A stretch of 52,294 bases of DNA from Myxococcales bacterium. GTDB taxonomy: Bacteria; Myxococcota; Myxococcia; Myxococcales; JAJYLH01. Below, piece after piece: positions 42,906 to 52,224 of this stretch; position 1 is the first letter of the stretch, and each line of letters starts with the position of its first letter. A program made the translations under genes and the position numbers. Under the pieces are notes generated by a model. That model saw only the letters and a list, made by a program, of their open reading frames with translations. It was not told the DNA's origin and ran no database searches. The stretch spans positions 1-52,294 of the forward strand of contig JAJYLH010000043.1 of assembly GCA_021787845.1 (NCBI GenBank), read 5' to 3'.

Positions 42906-43982
42906 ATGCGGAGCGTAAGGAAGAGCGGGTGGCGGACGAACCTCGGCGCGAAGCGTCTCCCGCTGGCCTGGGCGCTGATGGGCGTCCTGCTCGCGTCGCC
43001 GGCACGGGCGGCGGAAGTCGCGACCGGCGCGACGGTCCGCGTCCAGGCGCAGCCGTTCACCCCGCATTTTCGGGCCTACGCGCAGGTCGAGCCGGTGGCG
43101 TTGGTGCCCGTTCGCGCGCCTTTGGCTGGCCGGGTCGCGGCCTTGCGGGTCGTGCCCGGCGCCGAGGTGACGGCGGGAGAGGTCGTCGCCGTGCTGGCCG
43201 GTCCCGAGGTGCGCGCGCGGCTTGCGGCGGCGCGGGCGGCGGTGCAGAGCGCCGAGACGGAAGCGGCGAGCGCGAAGAAGGCGCTAGCGATTCAGCGCCG
43301 CCAGGCGGCGTCGCACCTGAGCACTCGACAAGCGGTGCTGGAGGCTGAGAGTGCCTTGGCCTCGGCGGAGGGGATGCTCGCAACGGCCGAGGCTCGGTTG
43401 CAATCGGTCCAGCGTCTGACCGAGCTGCGGGCGCCGGCGGACGGCGTGGTCGTCGCGGTGCGCGCGGCGAATGGGCAGCGCGTCGCGGCAGGCGAGACGC
43501 TCTTCACGCTGCAGTCGAATCAGTCGCTCTGGGTCCGGGCGGCCTACTACGGTTCGGACGCGTTCGCGATTCATCCGGGCATGCAAGGAACTTTCACGCC
43601 GACCGCCGGAGCCGCGGTGCCCGTCCGGGTGGCGACAGTCTTTCCAGCGGTTTCACCCGATGGCGGCCGCGGGGTCGGGCTCGTCGGTTCCACGCCCAAC
43701 GCGGCCTGGCTGAACGGCGAAACGGGAACCGTGGTCCTCGACGGCGCGCCGCGAACGCTGCCGGTCGTCCCGACGCAGGCGCTGATCCTCGACCAAGGGA
43801 AATGGTGGGTCGTCGTCCGCACGCCGCAGGGCGATCGCCCGCGGGAGGTGACGCCCGGACCGAGCCGCGGCTGGCGCACGTTCATCGAACGCGGTCTGGC
43901 CCCGGGCGCCGAGGTCGTGGTCCAGAACGCCTACCTCGAGTATCACCGCGGCGTCGCCAAGACCTATCAGCCGCCGGACTGA
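42906..43982 (+). CDS. RND efflux periplasmic adaptor (HlyD/MFP family)
   Basis: 358 residues. A signal peptide (LAWALMGVLLASPARA, ending about 36) is followed by the barrel-sandwich half PVRAPLAGRVAALRVVPGAEVTAGEVVAVL, a coiled-coil hairpin (about 105-165), the second lipoyl half ELRAPADGVVVAVRAANGQRVAAGETLFTL and beta-barrel and membrane-proximal domains. It joins the inner-membrane RND pump to the outer-membrane channel. First gene of the adaptor-permease-channel operon; no regulator is adjacent, so the substrate is unknown. Confidence 0.92.
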   Translation: MRSVRKSGWRTNLGAKRLPLAWALMGVLLASPARAAEVATGATVRVQAQPFTPHFRAYAQVEPVALVPVRAPLAGRVAALRVVPGAEVTAGEVVAVLAGPEVRARLAAARAAVQSAETEAASAKKALAIQRRQAASHLSTRQAVLEAESALASAEGMLATAEARLQSVQRLTELRAPADGVVVAVRAANGQRVAAGETLFTLQSNQSLWVRAAYYGSDAFAIHPGMQGTFTPTAGAAVPVRVATVFPAVSPDGGRGVGLVGSTPNAAWLNGETGTVVLDGAPRTLPVVPTQALILDQGKWWVVVRTPQGDRPREVTPGPSRGWRTFIERGLAPGAEVVVQNAYLEYHRGVAKTYQPPD

Positions 43983-44040
43983 CCATGCCAGGGCTGGTTG
44001 CCATCGCTCCCGCCGTCTTGCGTCCACGGTGGTCGAGTCA

Positions 44041-44089
44041 GACCGATCGGACTGATCGGTCGGATCGGTCGGATCGGTCGGATCGGTCT
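44041..44089. repeat. 9-bp tandem repeat, family D copy 3, next to the RND start
   Basis: About four units of GGATCGGTC, with a GACCGATCGGACTG lead, end 4 bp before the RND ATG at 44094. Read as protein this would give an implausible (IGR)n N-terminus, so it is leader DNA, not coding. Confidence 0.85.
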
Positions 44090-44093
44090 GCCG

Positions 44094-47000
44094 ATGCCTG
44101 ACTCGCCCTCCGCGCTCGCGCGTCGCATCCTCTTGCGCCCGCTGCTCTGGGCGCTGGTGGGCGTGGCCGTGGTCGCGTTCGGCGTCTCGGCGCTCTTCCG
44201 GATTCCGGTCGAGGTCTTGCCGCGGTTCGACTTCCCGCAGGTGGCCGTGGTCGCGCATCAGCCGGGCGCGACCGCGACCGAGCTGGAGACCCTCGTCGCC
44301 CGGCCGATCGAGGGACAGGTTCTCGCCATCCCGAATCTGGTCAGCGTGCGCTCGGTGATGGGCGACGGCACTCTGGAAATCGACGCGCGCTTTCGCCAGA
44401 CCACCAACGCGCAAGAGGACCTGCTCGCGGTCAACAGCGCCATCGATCGCGCGCGCGGGCGGCTTCCTCCCGGGGTCGAGCCGCTTGCGCAGATCATGGG
44501 CAATGCCATCAACGAGGTCGTCGACTACAGCGTGGAGATTCCCTCGACCGTCGCACCGGCCGAGGTCGAGCGCAGCTTGCGGGCGTCGGTGGTCCCGGCG
44601 CTACGCGCGCTCGATGGCGTGCAGCTCGTCGAGCTCTATGGCGCGGGCGACGCCGCGATTTGGGTGCAGCCGGACCTCGATGCCCTGCGCCATCACGGGG
44701 TTCCGATCACCGCCATCGTCGCCGCCATCCGCTCTCAGGTCTTGCTCGCGCCGGGCGGCTACGTCACCGCGGGTCACCAGGATGTTCTCATCGAGGCGCG
44801 CAGCCTCCCGGTGCACATCGCCGACCTGGAGCGCATCCCGGTCCCGTCGCCGTCGGGACCGATTCCCCTGGCGTCGCTGGCGCGCATCGTCCGCTCGCCG
44901 GTGCCGACGCACAACGCGGTGATGCTCGATGGCCGGCCCGGGCTCGCCCTTACCATCTTCAAGCAGCCAGGCGCGTCGACGGTGCCCGTGACGAAGGAAG
45001 TCGCGAAGACCCTCGCCGAGACCGCGCACGAGCTCCCCCCGGGCGCGCACTGGGTCGTCACCTACGATCAAGGGCATCTGGTGCACGTCGTCGGCACCGA
45101 TCTCGGTCGCAACCTCGCCCTCGGCGGCGTGCTGGCGATTCTGGTCTTGTTCTGGGTCCTCGGTGCAGGCCGCGGCATCTGGCTCTTGGCGTTCAGCATT
45201 CCGATGTCGCTCCTCCTGGGCATCGCCGCGCTCTACGAAGCCGGCCAGAGCCTCAACCTGATGACGCTCGGCGCGCTGACCATCGCGGTGGGGCTCCTGG
45301 CGGACGATGCGATCATCGTGCTCGAAAGCATCTACCATCGCTGGGAGAGTGGCGACGGGCACTGGCTGGGCGTCTGGAACGGCGTCAAGGACATTGCCGC
45401 GCCCGACGCGACGGGCACCTTCACCACGGTGGCGATTTTCATCCCGCTGCTCTTCGTCGGCGGCCTCGCGGGCCTGTTCTTCATCCCCTTCGCGCTGGCG
45501 ATGGCGCTATCGCTCCTCGCGTCGCTGGTCGTGTCGCTGGTGTTCATCCCGCTCGGCCTGGGCTTCCTCCGCGCGACGCAACACACCCGGCTGACGCTGG
45601 CCGCGCGGGCGCTCAACTGGGTGCGCGCGAAGAACGAGCACGCGTTCGTCTGGGTCTCGCGGCATCCGGTCTGGAGCGTCGGAGCCTGCGTCGTGGCCCT
45701 TGTCGCCAGTGCCGCGGGGCTCGCGCTGGTCAATGTGAGTTTCCTGCCGCTGCCGAACGAGGGCGTGCTCCTCGAAAGCTACACTCTGCCGCCGGGAACC
45801 TCCCTCGTCGACACCGAAGCGGCGGTGCAAGCGATGACCCGGCGCATCGAAGAAGACCCCGCGGTCGCGCACGTCTGGGCTCGCATCGGATCTTCATCGC
45901 GCACGGCCTACACCGAGCCGGCGTACGCCGGGGAAGTCGAGATCCCACTCAAGCCGAACACCGACGTGAACAGCCTCGACCAGATTGGCGCGCGCATCGA
46001 GAAGCTCAGCCGCGCGCCGGGGATCCAGGTCGGCCTGAACACGCCGACGCTCGAACGGGTGGGCGAGAGCCTGTCCGGGTTGCCGCAACCCTTTGTCATC
46101 CACGTCTTCGGGAGCAGCATCCCCAAGCTGCGGGAGTTGGCGAATGACGTCGCCAATCGCCTGCGGCAGGTGCCGGAGCTGACCGACATCTTCAACAACG
46201 ACGGCTACCCGATCACGCAGCTCGACCTCACGCCGCGCCCGGACGCGCTGGCGACGCTTCATCTGACTCCGGCGGATCTGTATGCCCAGCTCGAGCCGCT
46301 GCTCGCGGGAAAGATCGTAGCCGAGGTGCCGCAAGGCAACGTGCCCTTGGCGCTCTACGTGCGGGTCGCGGACGCACCGTACAAGACCATCGCCGAGTTG
46401 CGGCGCCTTCCCATTCGCGTCGGCGACGGTGGATCCGCTCATCCTGCTGGGCTCCACCCCGCTGATTCTGCCGGGCTCCATCCCGCTGATCCTGGGTGGC
46501 TCCACCCCGCTCATCCTGAGCGCAGTCGAAGGACGAGCGGTTTCGCAACGGCCGACGACCAAGGCTGGACGCCGCTGGGCGAGCTCGCGAAGCTCGACCT
46601 GGTGACGACGCCCAACCAGATCCGCCACCTCGAGGGTGCGCGGGCACTGGACATCTTCGCGCTGCCGAGCGGTGCCCCGACGAGCGCCATCTCCGCCGCG
46701 AAGGACGCGCTCGCCGGCATCAAGCGCCCGCCGGGATATCGCATCACCTTTGGCGGTCTGTATCCGGAGCTCGAGCGCGCGGCGCTGGGCGTCGGCATCG
46801 CGGCGGTCGCGGCGTTCGTCTTGATGCTGGGCATCCTGATACTCCAGTTCGAGGGTCTGTTGGTGCCGGGGCTGCTGCTGCTGGAGATTCCGCTGGCGTT
46901 CACCGGCGGCGCCGCGGCGCTGGTCCTGAGCGGCGTCGGCCTCAATGCGGTCGGGCTGGTCGCGTTCCTGACGCTCATCGGCATCGGCCTGAACCACGAG

Positions 47001-47291
47001 ATCGTGCTCTTGACCCGGACGCGGCGCAACGAGGCGGCGGGCATGCCCGTCGAGGAAGCGGTGCGCGAGGCCATCCACGTCCGCTTCCGGCCGATCGTCC
47101 TGACGACCCTGACCGCGGTGCTCGGAATGCTGCCCACCGCGCTCGGCTGGGGCCAAGGCGCGGCGCCGGAACAGGGGCTCGCGGTCGTGCTCCTCGGGGG
47201 AATCCTCTGGAGCGCCGTCCTCAGTACCAACCTCATCCCCGCGCTCTACCTGAACCGGCGCAAGAAGCAGCTCGCGCGGGGTCGGAGATGA
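44094..47291 (+). CDS. RND efflux permease with in-frame repeat insertion
   Basis: 1065 residues, RND superfamily. Topology is one helix, a large periplasmic loop, five helices, a hinge helix, a second large loop and five helices. The proton-relay pair Asp404-Asp405 lies in LLADDAIIVLES (helix 4), and helix 10 has GIGLNHEIVLLTRTRRN, with the usual lysine position occupied differently. Start at ATG 44094; a longer frame from 43998 translates the 9-bp tandem repeat. Residues about 782-816 are encoded by a 24-bp tandem array plus a family B repeat, replacing a short porter-domain loop between RRLPIRVGD and WTPLGELAKLD. The frame is intact, so the protein may still work. The adaptor gene is 111 bp upstream. 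Confidence 0.93.
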   Translation: MPDSPSALARRILLRPLLWALVGVAVVAFGVSALFRIPVEVLPRFDFPQVAVVAHQPGATATELETLVARPIEGQVLAIPNLVSVRSVMGDGTLEIDARFRQTTNAQEDLLAVNSAIDRARGRLPPGVEPLAQIMGNAINEVVDYSVEIPSTVAPAEVERSLRASVVPALRALDGVQLVELYGAGDAAIWVQPDLDALRHHGVPITAIVAAIRSQVLLAPGGYVTAGHQDVLIEARSLPVHIADLERIPVPSPSGPIPLASLARIVRSPVPTHNAVMLDGRPGLALTIFKQPGASTVPVTKEVAKTLAETAHELPPGAHWVVTYDQGHLVHVVGTDLGRNLALGGVLAILVLFWVLGAGRGIWLLAFSIPMSLLLGIAALYEAGQSLNLMTLGALTIAVGLLADDAIIVLESIYHRWESGDGHWLGVWNGVKDIAAPDATGTFTTVAIFIPLLFVGGLAGLFFIPFALAMALSLLASLVVSLVFIPLGLGFLRATQHTRLTLAARALNWVRAKNEHAFVWVSRHPVWSVGACVVALVASAAGLALVNVSFLPLPNEGVLLESYTLPPGTSLVDTEAAVQAMTRRIEEDPAVAHVWARIGSSSRTAYTEPAYAGEVEIPLKPNTDVNSLDQIGARIEKLSRAPGIQVGLNTPTLERVGESLSGLPQPFVIHVFGSSIPKLRELANDVANRLRQVPELTDIFNNDGYPITQLDLTPRPDALATLHLTPADLYAQLEPLLAGKIVAEVPQGNVPLALYVRVADAPYKTIAELRRLPIRVGDGGSAHPAGLHPADSAGLHPADPGWLHPAHPERSRRTSGFATADDQGWTPLGELAKLDLVTTPNQIRHLEGARALDIFALPSGAPTSAISAAKDALAGIKRPPGYRITFGGLYPELERAALGVGIAAVAAFVLMLGILILQFEGLLVPGLLLLEIPLAFTGGAAALVLSGVGLNAVGLVAFLTLIGIGLNHEIVLLTRTRRNEAAGMPVEEAVREAIHVRFRPIVLTTLTAVLGMLPTALGWGQGAAPEQGLAVVLLGGILWSAVLSTNLIPALYLNRRKKQLARGRR
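46438..46541. repeat. 24-bp tandem array plus family B repeat inside the RND gene
   Basis: Three 24-bp units (46438-46461, 46462-46485, 46486-46509), each of the form CTSATYCTGnnnGGCTCCAYCCCG, run into CTCATCCTGAGCGCAGTCG and the end of the family B element (to 46541). The units look like duplications of the first bases of that element with a GGCTCCACCC module. The frame stays open. Confidence 0.85.
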
Positions 47292-47458
47292 GCGCAACCG
47301 TGTTGCCAGCGCGGAGCGCGAACGTCTGTCGGAGTCACCCCCCGCTGTTGCGCGCCCGATTGAGCCCGTCCCCCGCCCCTGCCCCGCAAGTGGGAGACGG
47401 GCCAGTGCCTGCACGTGGGCGGATTTGTCCACCCTCGCTCCTGGACATCCTATGGAGC

Positions 47459-47476
47459 CGGACACGTCAGTGTCCG
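47459..47476. repeat. Dispersed repeat, family C core copy 3
   Basis: CGGACACGTCAGTGTCCG, identical to the core at 21482-21499. Confidence 0.85.
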
Positions 47477-47601
47477 GGTACGGCTGAGGCCCAGGAGGCC
47501 CGGACACCAAGAGGGTGCGGCCAAAACAACCGGCAGACGGCAGGCCTCACCCGCTCGTCCCGAGCGCACTCGAGGGGCGAGCAGGTCAGGCCGGAGCGTG
47601 G

Positions 47602-47633
47602 CGCTCATCCCTCGACTGCGCTCGGGATGAGCG
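47602..47633. repeat. Palindromic repeat, family B variant
   Basis: CGCTCATCC (47602-47610) and GGATGAGCG (47625-47633) are perfect inverted ends around CTCGACTGCGCTC. Confidence 0.75.
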
Positions 47634-47728
47634 GATCTTCTCCCAGCGCGTCGATCTCTTGGCCACACCCTCCAACATGTCCGGCTCCATCCGCTCTTGG
47701 CGAGGGCGGGTCGGGGAGGTGGGGCTCT

Positions 47729-49084
47729 TTGGCGGCAGCGCGGGGTGAGGTCGTTCCGCCGCGCAGCGTCTGGGCTCTTCTCAGTCTGCTCTTCCTAACC
47801 GCCTGCGCGATGGTGGCTCCGCTCCCTCTGGCATCCTCCGCGGACTTGGCGCCCGCTGCGTCGGTGACGGTGCCCTTGACGCGTACGGATCTGCCTAGTC
47901 TCTCGCGCCGGGCGATTCATCCGGAGCGCGGGGTGGACGAGCTCGACGTCGTCACGCTCGCGGTGCTCGGCAATCCGGACTTGAAGGCGGCACGGCTAAG
48001 GGCGGGCGTCGCGCAAGCGCAGCTCGTGCAAGCGGGACTGATACCCGACCCCACGTTCGATGCCTCGCTCGGTCGCAGCTCGTCGCACACGGGTTACGCG
48101 GTCGGGTTGAACGAGGACCTTCAGCCGCTCTTCACCCGCGATGCCCGGGTCGCGGCGGCGCGGGCGCACGTCTCGGCGGTGCATCTGGAGATTCTCTGGG
48201 ACGAATGGCAGGTCGCGGAGCGCGCGAGCGAGCTCTTCAGCGTGGCGCAGGCGGACGATGCGCTCGCGCCGATCCTGAAGAGTCAGTCGGCGCTCCTGGA
48301 AGAGCGTTACCGGGTCGCGCAGGCGGCGCTGGCTCGGGGCAATGCGACGATGAGCGCGGTGTCGTCGGAGCTCGTGGCCTTGGCCGATGTCCAGGATCGC
48401 TTGCGGCGGCTGGACCTCGACGCGAACCGGGCGCGGCATGAGCTGAACGCGCTCCTCGGTCTCGCGCCGGAGGCGAAGCTCATGCTGCGAGGCGAGGCCA
48501 CGCCACCGCTTCTGGTGCGCCCGGCGTTCGCATCGGCGCTCGCGACGATGCCAAAGCGGCGTCCGGATCTGCTGGCGTTGGAGGCGGGCTATCGCTCGTC
48601 GGAAGCGCGGCTGCGCGAGGCGATTCTGGGCGAGTTCCCTCCGCTGACGGTCGGCGTCGAGCAGGGTCGGAGCACCGAAGAGGGTGTGAGCTCGGTGGGC
48701 CTGTCGCTCAACGTGACCCTGCCGTTCTTCAACGGGAACCGAGGCGCGGTGGCCATCGGGGAAGCGACGCGCGCGGCGCTCCGGCAAGAATATCAGGCGC
48801 GACTGGACCAATCCGAGAGCGACGCCGACCGCGTCTGGCATGCGACCCGGATTCTCTCGCGCGAGCTGGCGACGTTGAACGCCCGCCTGCCGGCGTTGCA
48901 GTCGGCGGCCGACGCCGCGAAACAGGCGTTCGCCAAGGGGACTCTGGACATCGACTCATACACGTCGCTGACCACCTATGCCCTCACCGAACAGGCGGAC
49001 GCGATTCGGTTGGCGGCGTCGCTTGCCGCCGCCCAGGCGAGCTTGCGGATGCTGCTCGGGCTTCCGTTCGAAGGCCCGCCCTGA
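47729..49084 (+). CDS. TolC-like outer-membrane efflux lipoprotein
   Basis: 451 residues. The signal is a lipoprotein type (VWALLSLLFLTAC, lipobox LTAC about residue 25). The rest is the duplicated OEP fold: GNPDLKAARLRAGVAQAQLVQAGLIPDPTFDASLG, a long helical hairpin, RPDLLALEAGYRSSEARLREAILGEFPPLTVGVEQG and the second hairpin ending in LRMLLGLP. The start is inferred as TTG at 47729, 9 nt after GGGGAGG (47713-47719), because it gives a normal lipoprotein N-terminus; the frame is open upstream into repeat DNA. Third component of the RND system, separated from the permease by an unusual gap. Confidence 0.9.
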   Translation: MAAARGEVVPPRSVWALLSLLFLTACAMVAPLPLASSADLAPAASVTVPLTRTDLPSLSRRAIHPERGVDELDVVTLAVLGNPDLKAARLRAGVAQAQLVQAGLIPDPTFDASLGRSSSHTGYAVGLNEDLQPLFTRDARVAAARAHVSAVHLEILWDEWQVAERASELFSVAQADDALAPILKSQSALLEERYRVAQAALARGNATMSAVSSELVALADVQDRLRRLDLDANRARHELNALLGLAPEAKLMLRGEATPPLLVRPAFASALATMPKRRPDLLALEAGYRSSEARLREAILGEFPPLTVGVEQGRSTEEGVSSVGLSLNVTLPFFNGNRGAVAIGEATRAALRQEYQARLDQSESDADRVWHATRILSRELATLNARLPALQSAADAAKQAFAKGTLDIDSYTSLTTYALTEQADAIRLAASLAAAQASLRMLLGLPFEGPP

Positions 49085-49096
49085 CAGATCGACAGA

Positions 49097-49295
49097 CAGT
49101 AGGATGGGCAGTCCCGGAGCCCGCGGGGCTTCGGGCTGCCCGTCGTTCCAGAGCGACAGACCGTCGTTCCAGAGCGGATGTGTGACTACAGGCCGATGCC
49201 GCTCGAGCGGTCTCGAAGATCCGCAACGATCGCTCTCGGACGGACAGCCCGCCGAGCGCAAAGAGTCGCGCTCGACGGGACTGTCCATCCTACTG
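49097..49295. repeat. 199-bp element with 20-bp inverted ends
   Basis: CAGTAGGATGGGCAGTCCCG (49097-49116) and CGGGACTGTCCATCCTACTG (49276-49295) are inverted with one mismatch. Inside are two direct copies of CGTCGTTCCAGAGCG (49141-49155 and 49162-49176). The outer TAGGATGG resembles family A. No coding potential. The gap 49085-49429 holds no gene. Confidence 0.8.
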
Positions 49296-49429
49296 GCTCC
49301 TGGTGCACGGCGCTTGCGAAATCGGTCGCCGTTCATCGACAAGGAACACCCTTCCCCTGATGCGCACGTGCCGCCGGCGCGGCCACGGGCTTGCGTTCTC
49401 CCCGTTTTCCCGCTACTTGGGCGCGCGCC

Positions 49430-51055
<1,626 letters not shown>

Positions 51056-51144
51056 CGGGGGCGTGGCGCGCGATGCAGCCGCTCATCGCGAGCGCGGCCC
51101 GGCGTGACCCCCGACGGCATGTGAACCGAGCATGCCTGACCGAG

Positions 51145-51444
51145 CTAAACTCGCACCTTCGCGACAATGCGCTCGGCCATGCCCGCCCAATCGCCCCGGT
51201 CGGTCGCCAGGGCCGGCAGCACCGTCAGTCCCCAACCTCGCGCGTACGCCTCCGCGTCGCGTCCGACGCGCAAGAAGAAATCGACGGTCTGCAGCGGTGT
51301 CGGTCCTGGCTCATGCAGGCGAGCCAGGGCGGTATCGGGTCGAATCACGAGGGGCTGGACGATTGCCGTCGCGCGCAGCGCGGCCTCGGAGAGTCGCTTC
51401 TCGAAAGCGGCGGCGACGGCCGGGCTGCGCTCGCGTCTTGAAAC
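51145..51444 (-). pseudogene. Unrecognised ORF remnant beside the CRISPR array
   Basis: On the minus strand the frame ending at 51145 has a protein-like C-terminus, including TPLQTVDFFLRVGRDAEAY, and reads leftwards out of the CRISPR repeats. No plausible start lies between the array and the protein-like part; the first GTG would leave about 72 residues. It could be the 3' remnant of a gene truncated by the array, or chance. I do not recognise the family. Confidence 0.25.
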
Positions 51445-51477
51445 GCTCAAGGTCGGCCTCGGTGAGGGTCGAGCCGG

Positions 51478-51797
51478 GTTCGTCCCTCCCTCCGGGGGGG
51501 ACGTGGGTTGAAACTTCGGTGCAGACCCGCGAGCCGAGCCGCCTGAGTTCGTCCCTCCCTCCGGGGGGGACGTGGGTTGAAACGGCTGCCGGACGACGGC
51601 AGCCTGGACGCGCACGATGTTCGTCCCTCCCTCCGGGGGGGACGTGGGTTGAAACAAAAACACTGTCGTCGGCAAAGCCATCAGCGGACGTTCGTCCCTC
51701 CCTCCGGGGGGGACGTGGGTTGAAACCTCGCGCGACGATAGGCGAGAGCCCTACCGGTCGGTTCGTCCCTCCCTCCGGGGGGGACGTGGGAAGAGAC
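51478..51797 (+). CRISPR. Orphan CRISPR array, five 37-bp repeats and four spacers
   Basis: Repeats at 51478-51514, 51547-51583, 51619-51655, 51690-51726 and 51761-51797. The repeat starts GTTCGTCCCTCCCTCC, has a GTCCC/GGGAC hairpin, and ends GTGGGTTGAAAC. Four copies are identical; the fifth ends AAGAGAC, marking it as the leader-distal terminal repeat and so plus-strand transcription. Spacers are 32, 35, 34 and 34 bp and unrelated. The TTGAAAC end is typical of type I and III repeats. No cas gene lies in the window. At 51434-51444 CGTCTTGAAAC, followed by 33 bp to the first repeat, may be the 3' end of a decayed sixth repeat. Confidence 0.95.
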
Positions 51798-51821
51798 AAA
51801 AAGGGTGCGAGAACCAGGAAG

Positions 51822-52157
51822 ATGACCGTCAAGGCCCTCCTCGACTCGGGCGCGCAGCAGACCGTGATCGACAAGGCCCTAAGCGATGCCCTCGGCGGAA
51901 ACGTCGACCAGAAAGCCACGGAAATCAACGGTAGGCGGGTCTCGACGATGAACGCGACGACGAGGGTTCGCGTTCGCGGCTGCGAGGAATTCACGAGAGC
52001 CGTAGCGATCGACGATCAAATGGCCAGCCTGGCGGGCAAGGACGCCCGGATGATCATCGGATCGGATCACATGCAAGACCGCAGGATGAGGCTGCTCTTC
52101 TCGAACATTCGTGGCAAAGATCGCGCCGCATATTCGAAATCCGGTCGCCGTCGGTGA
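51822..52157 (+). CDS. Retropepsin-like (clan AA) aspartic protease ORF
   Basis: 111 residues. ALLDSGAQQTVI (5-16) carries the D-S/T-G-A active-site motif of retropepsins at Asp8, with the hydrophobic flanks of the family. MIIGSDHMQ (77-85) matches the second psi-loop motif (IIGxD). Bacterial clan AA proteins of about 110-130 residues are known as stand-alone genes, usually with one more N-terminal beta strand than seen here. The ATG at 51822 is only 25 bp after the last CRISPR repeat and AGGAAG abuts it directly, so the original 5' end may be lost. A basic tail follows residue 97. Confidence 0.6.
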   Translation: MTVKALLDSGAQQTVIDKALSDALGGNVDQKATEINGRRVSTMNATTRVRVRGCEEFTRAVAIDDQMASLAGKDARMIIGSDHMQDRRMRLLFSNIRGKDRAAYSKSGRRR

Positions 52158-52224
52158 GCCAAAACCACTAGTGTAACCCGCCACAAGTTTCCTTGATCGT
52201 GCTATGCTGCCGAGAGGAGGTGGC

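Larger units (their letters stand above)
47292..47728. other. Repeat-filled gap splitting the RND operon
   Basis: 437 bp between permease and channel genes, where such operons usually have a few bases. It contains a family C core (47459-47476), family B pieces (47602-47633 and an inverted half near 47548-47580) and GC-rich low-complexity DNA. One plus frame stays open through it but has no domain. Confidence 0.7.

Noticed and set aside
43998-44093. N-terminal extension of the RND permease with (IGR)n
   Set aside because: It translates the 9-bp tandem repeat; the family N-terminus begins at the ATG at 44094.
47292-47728. Open frame fused to the outer-membrane channel protein
   Set aside because: Low-complexity translation of repeats; the TTG at 47729 gives a normal lipoprotein signal and RBS.
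51132-51821. Plus-strand frame through the CRISPR array into the retropepsin ORF
   Set aside because: The first two thirds are repeats and spacers; only the part from 51822 has a domain.
51311-51994. Minus-strand frame with repeated STHVPPGGRDE units
   Set aside because: It is the translation of the CRISPR repeats; the sequence between units is unrelated spacer.
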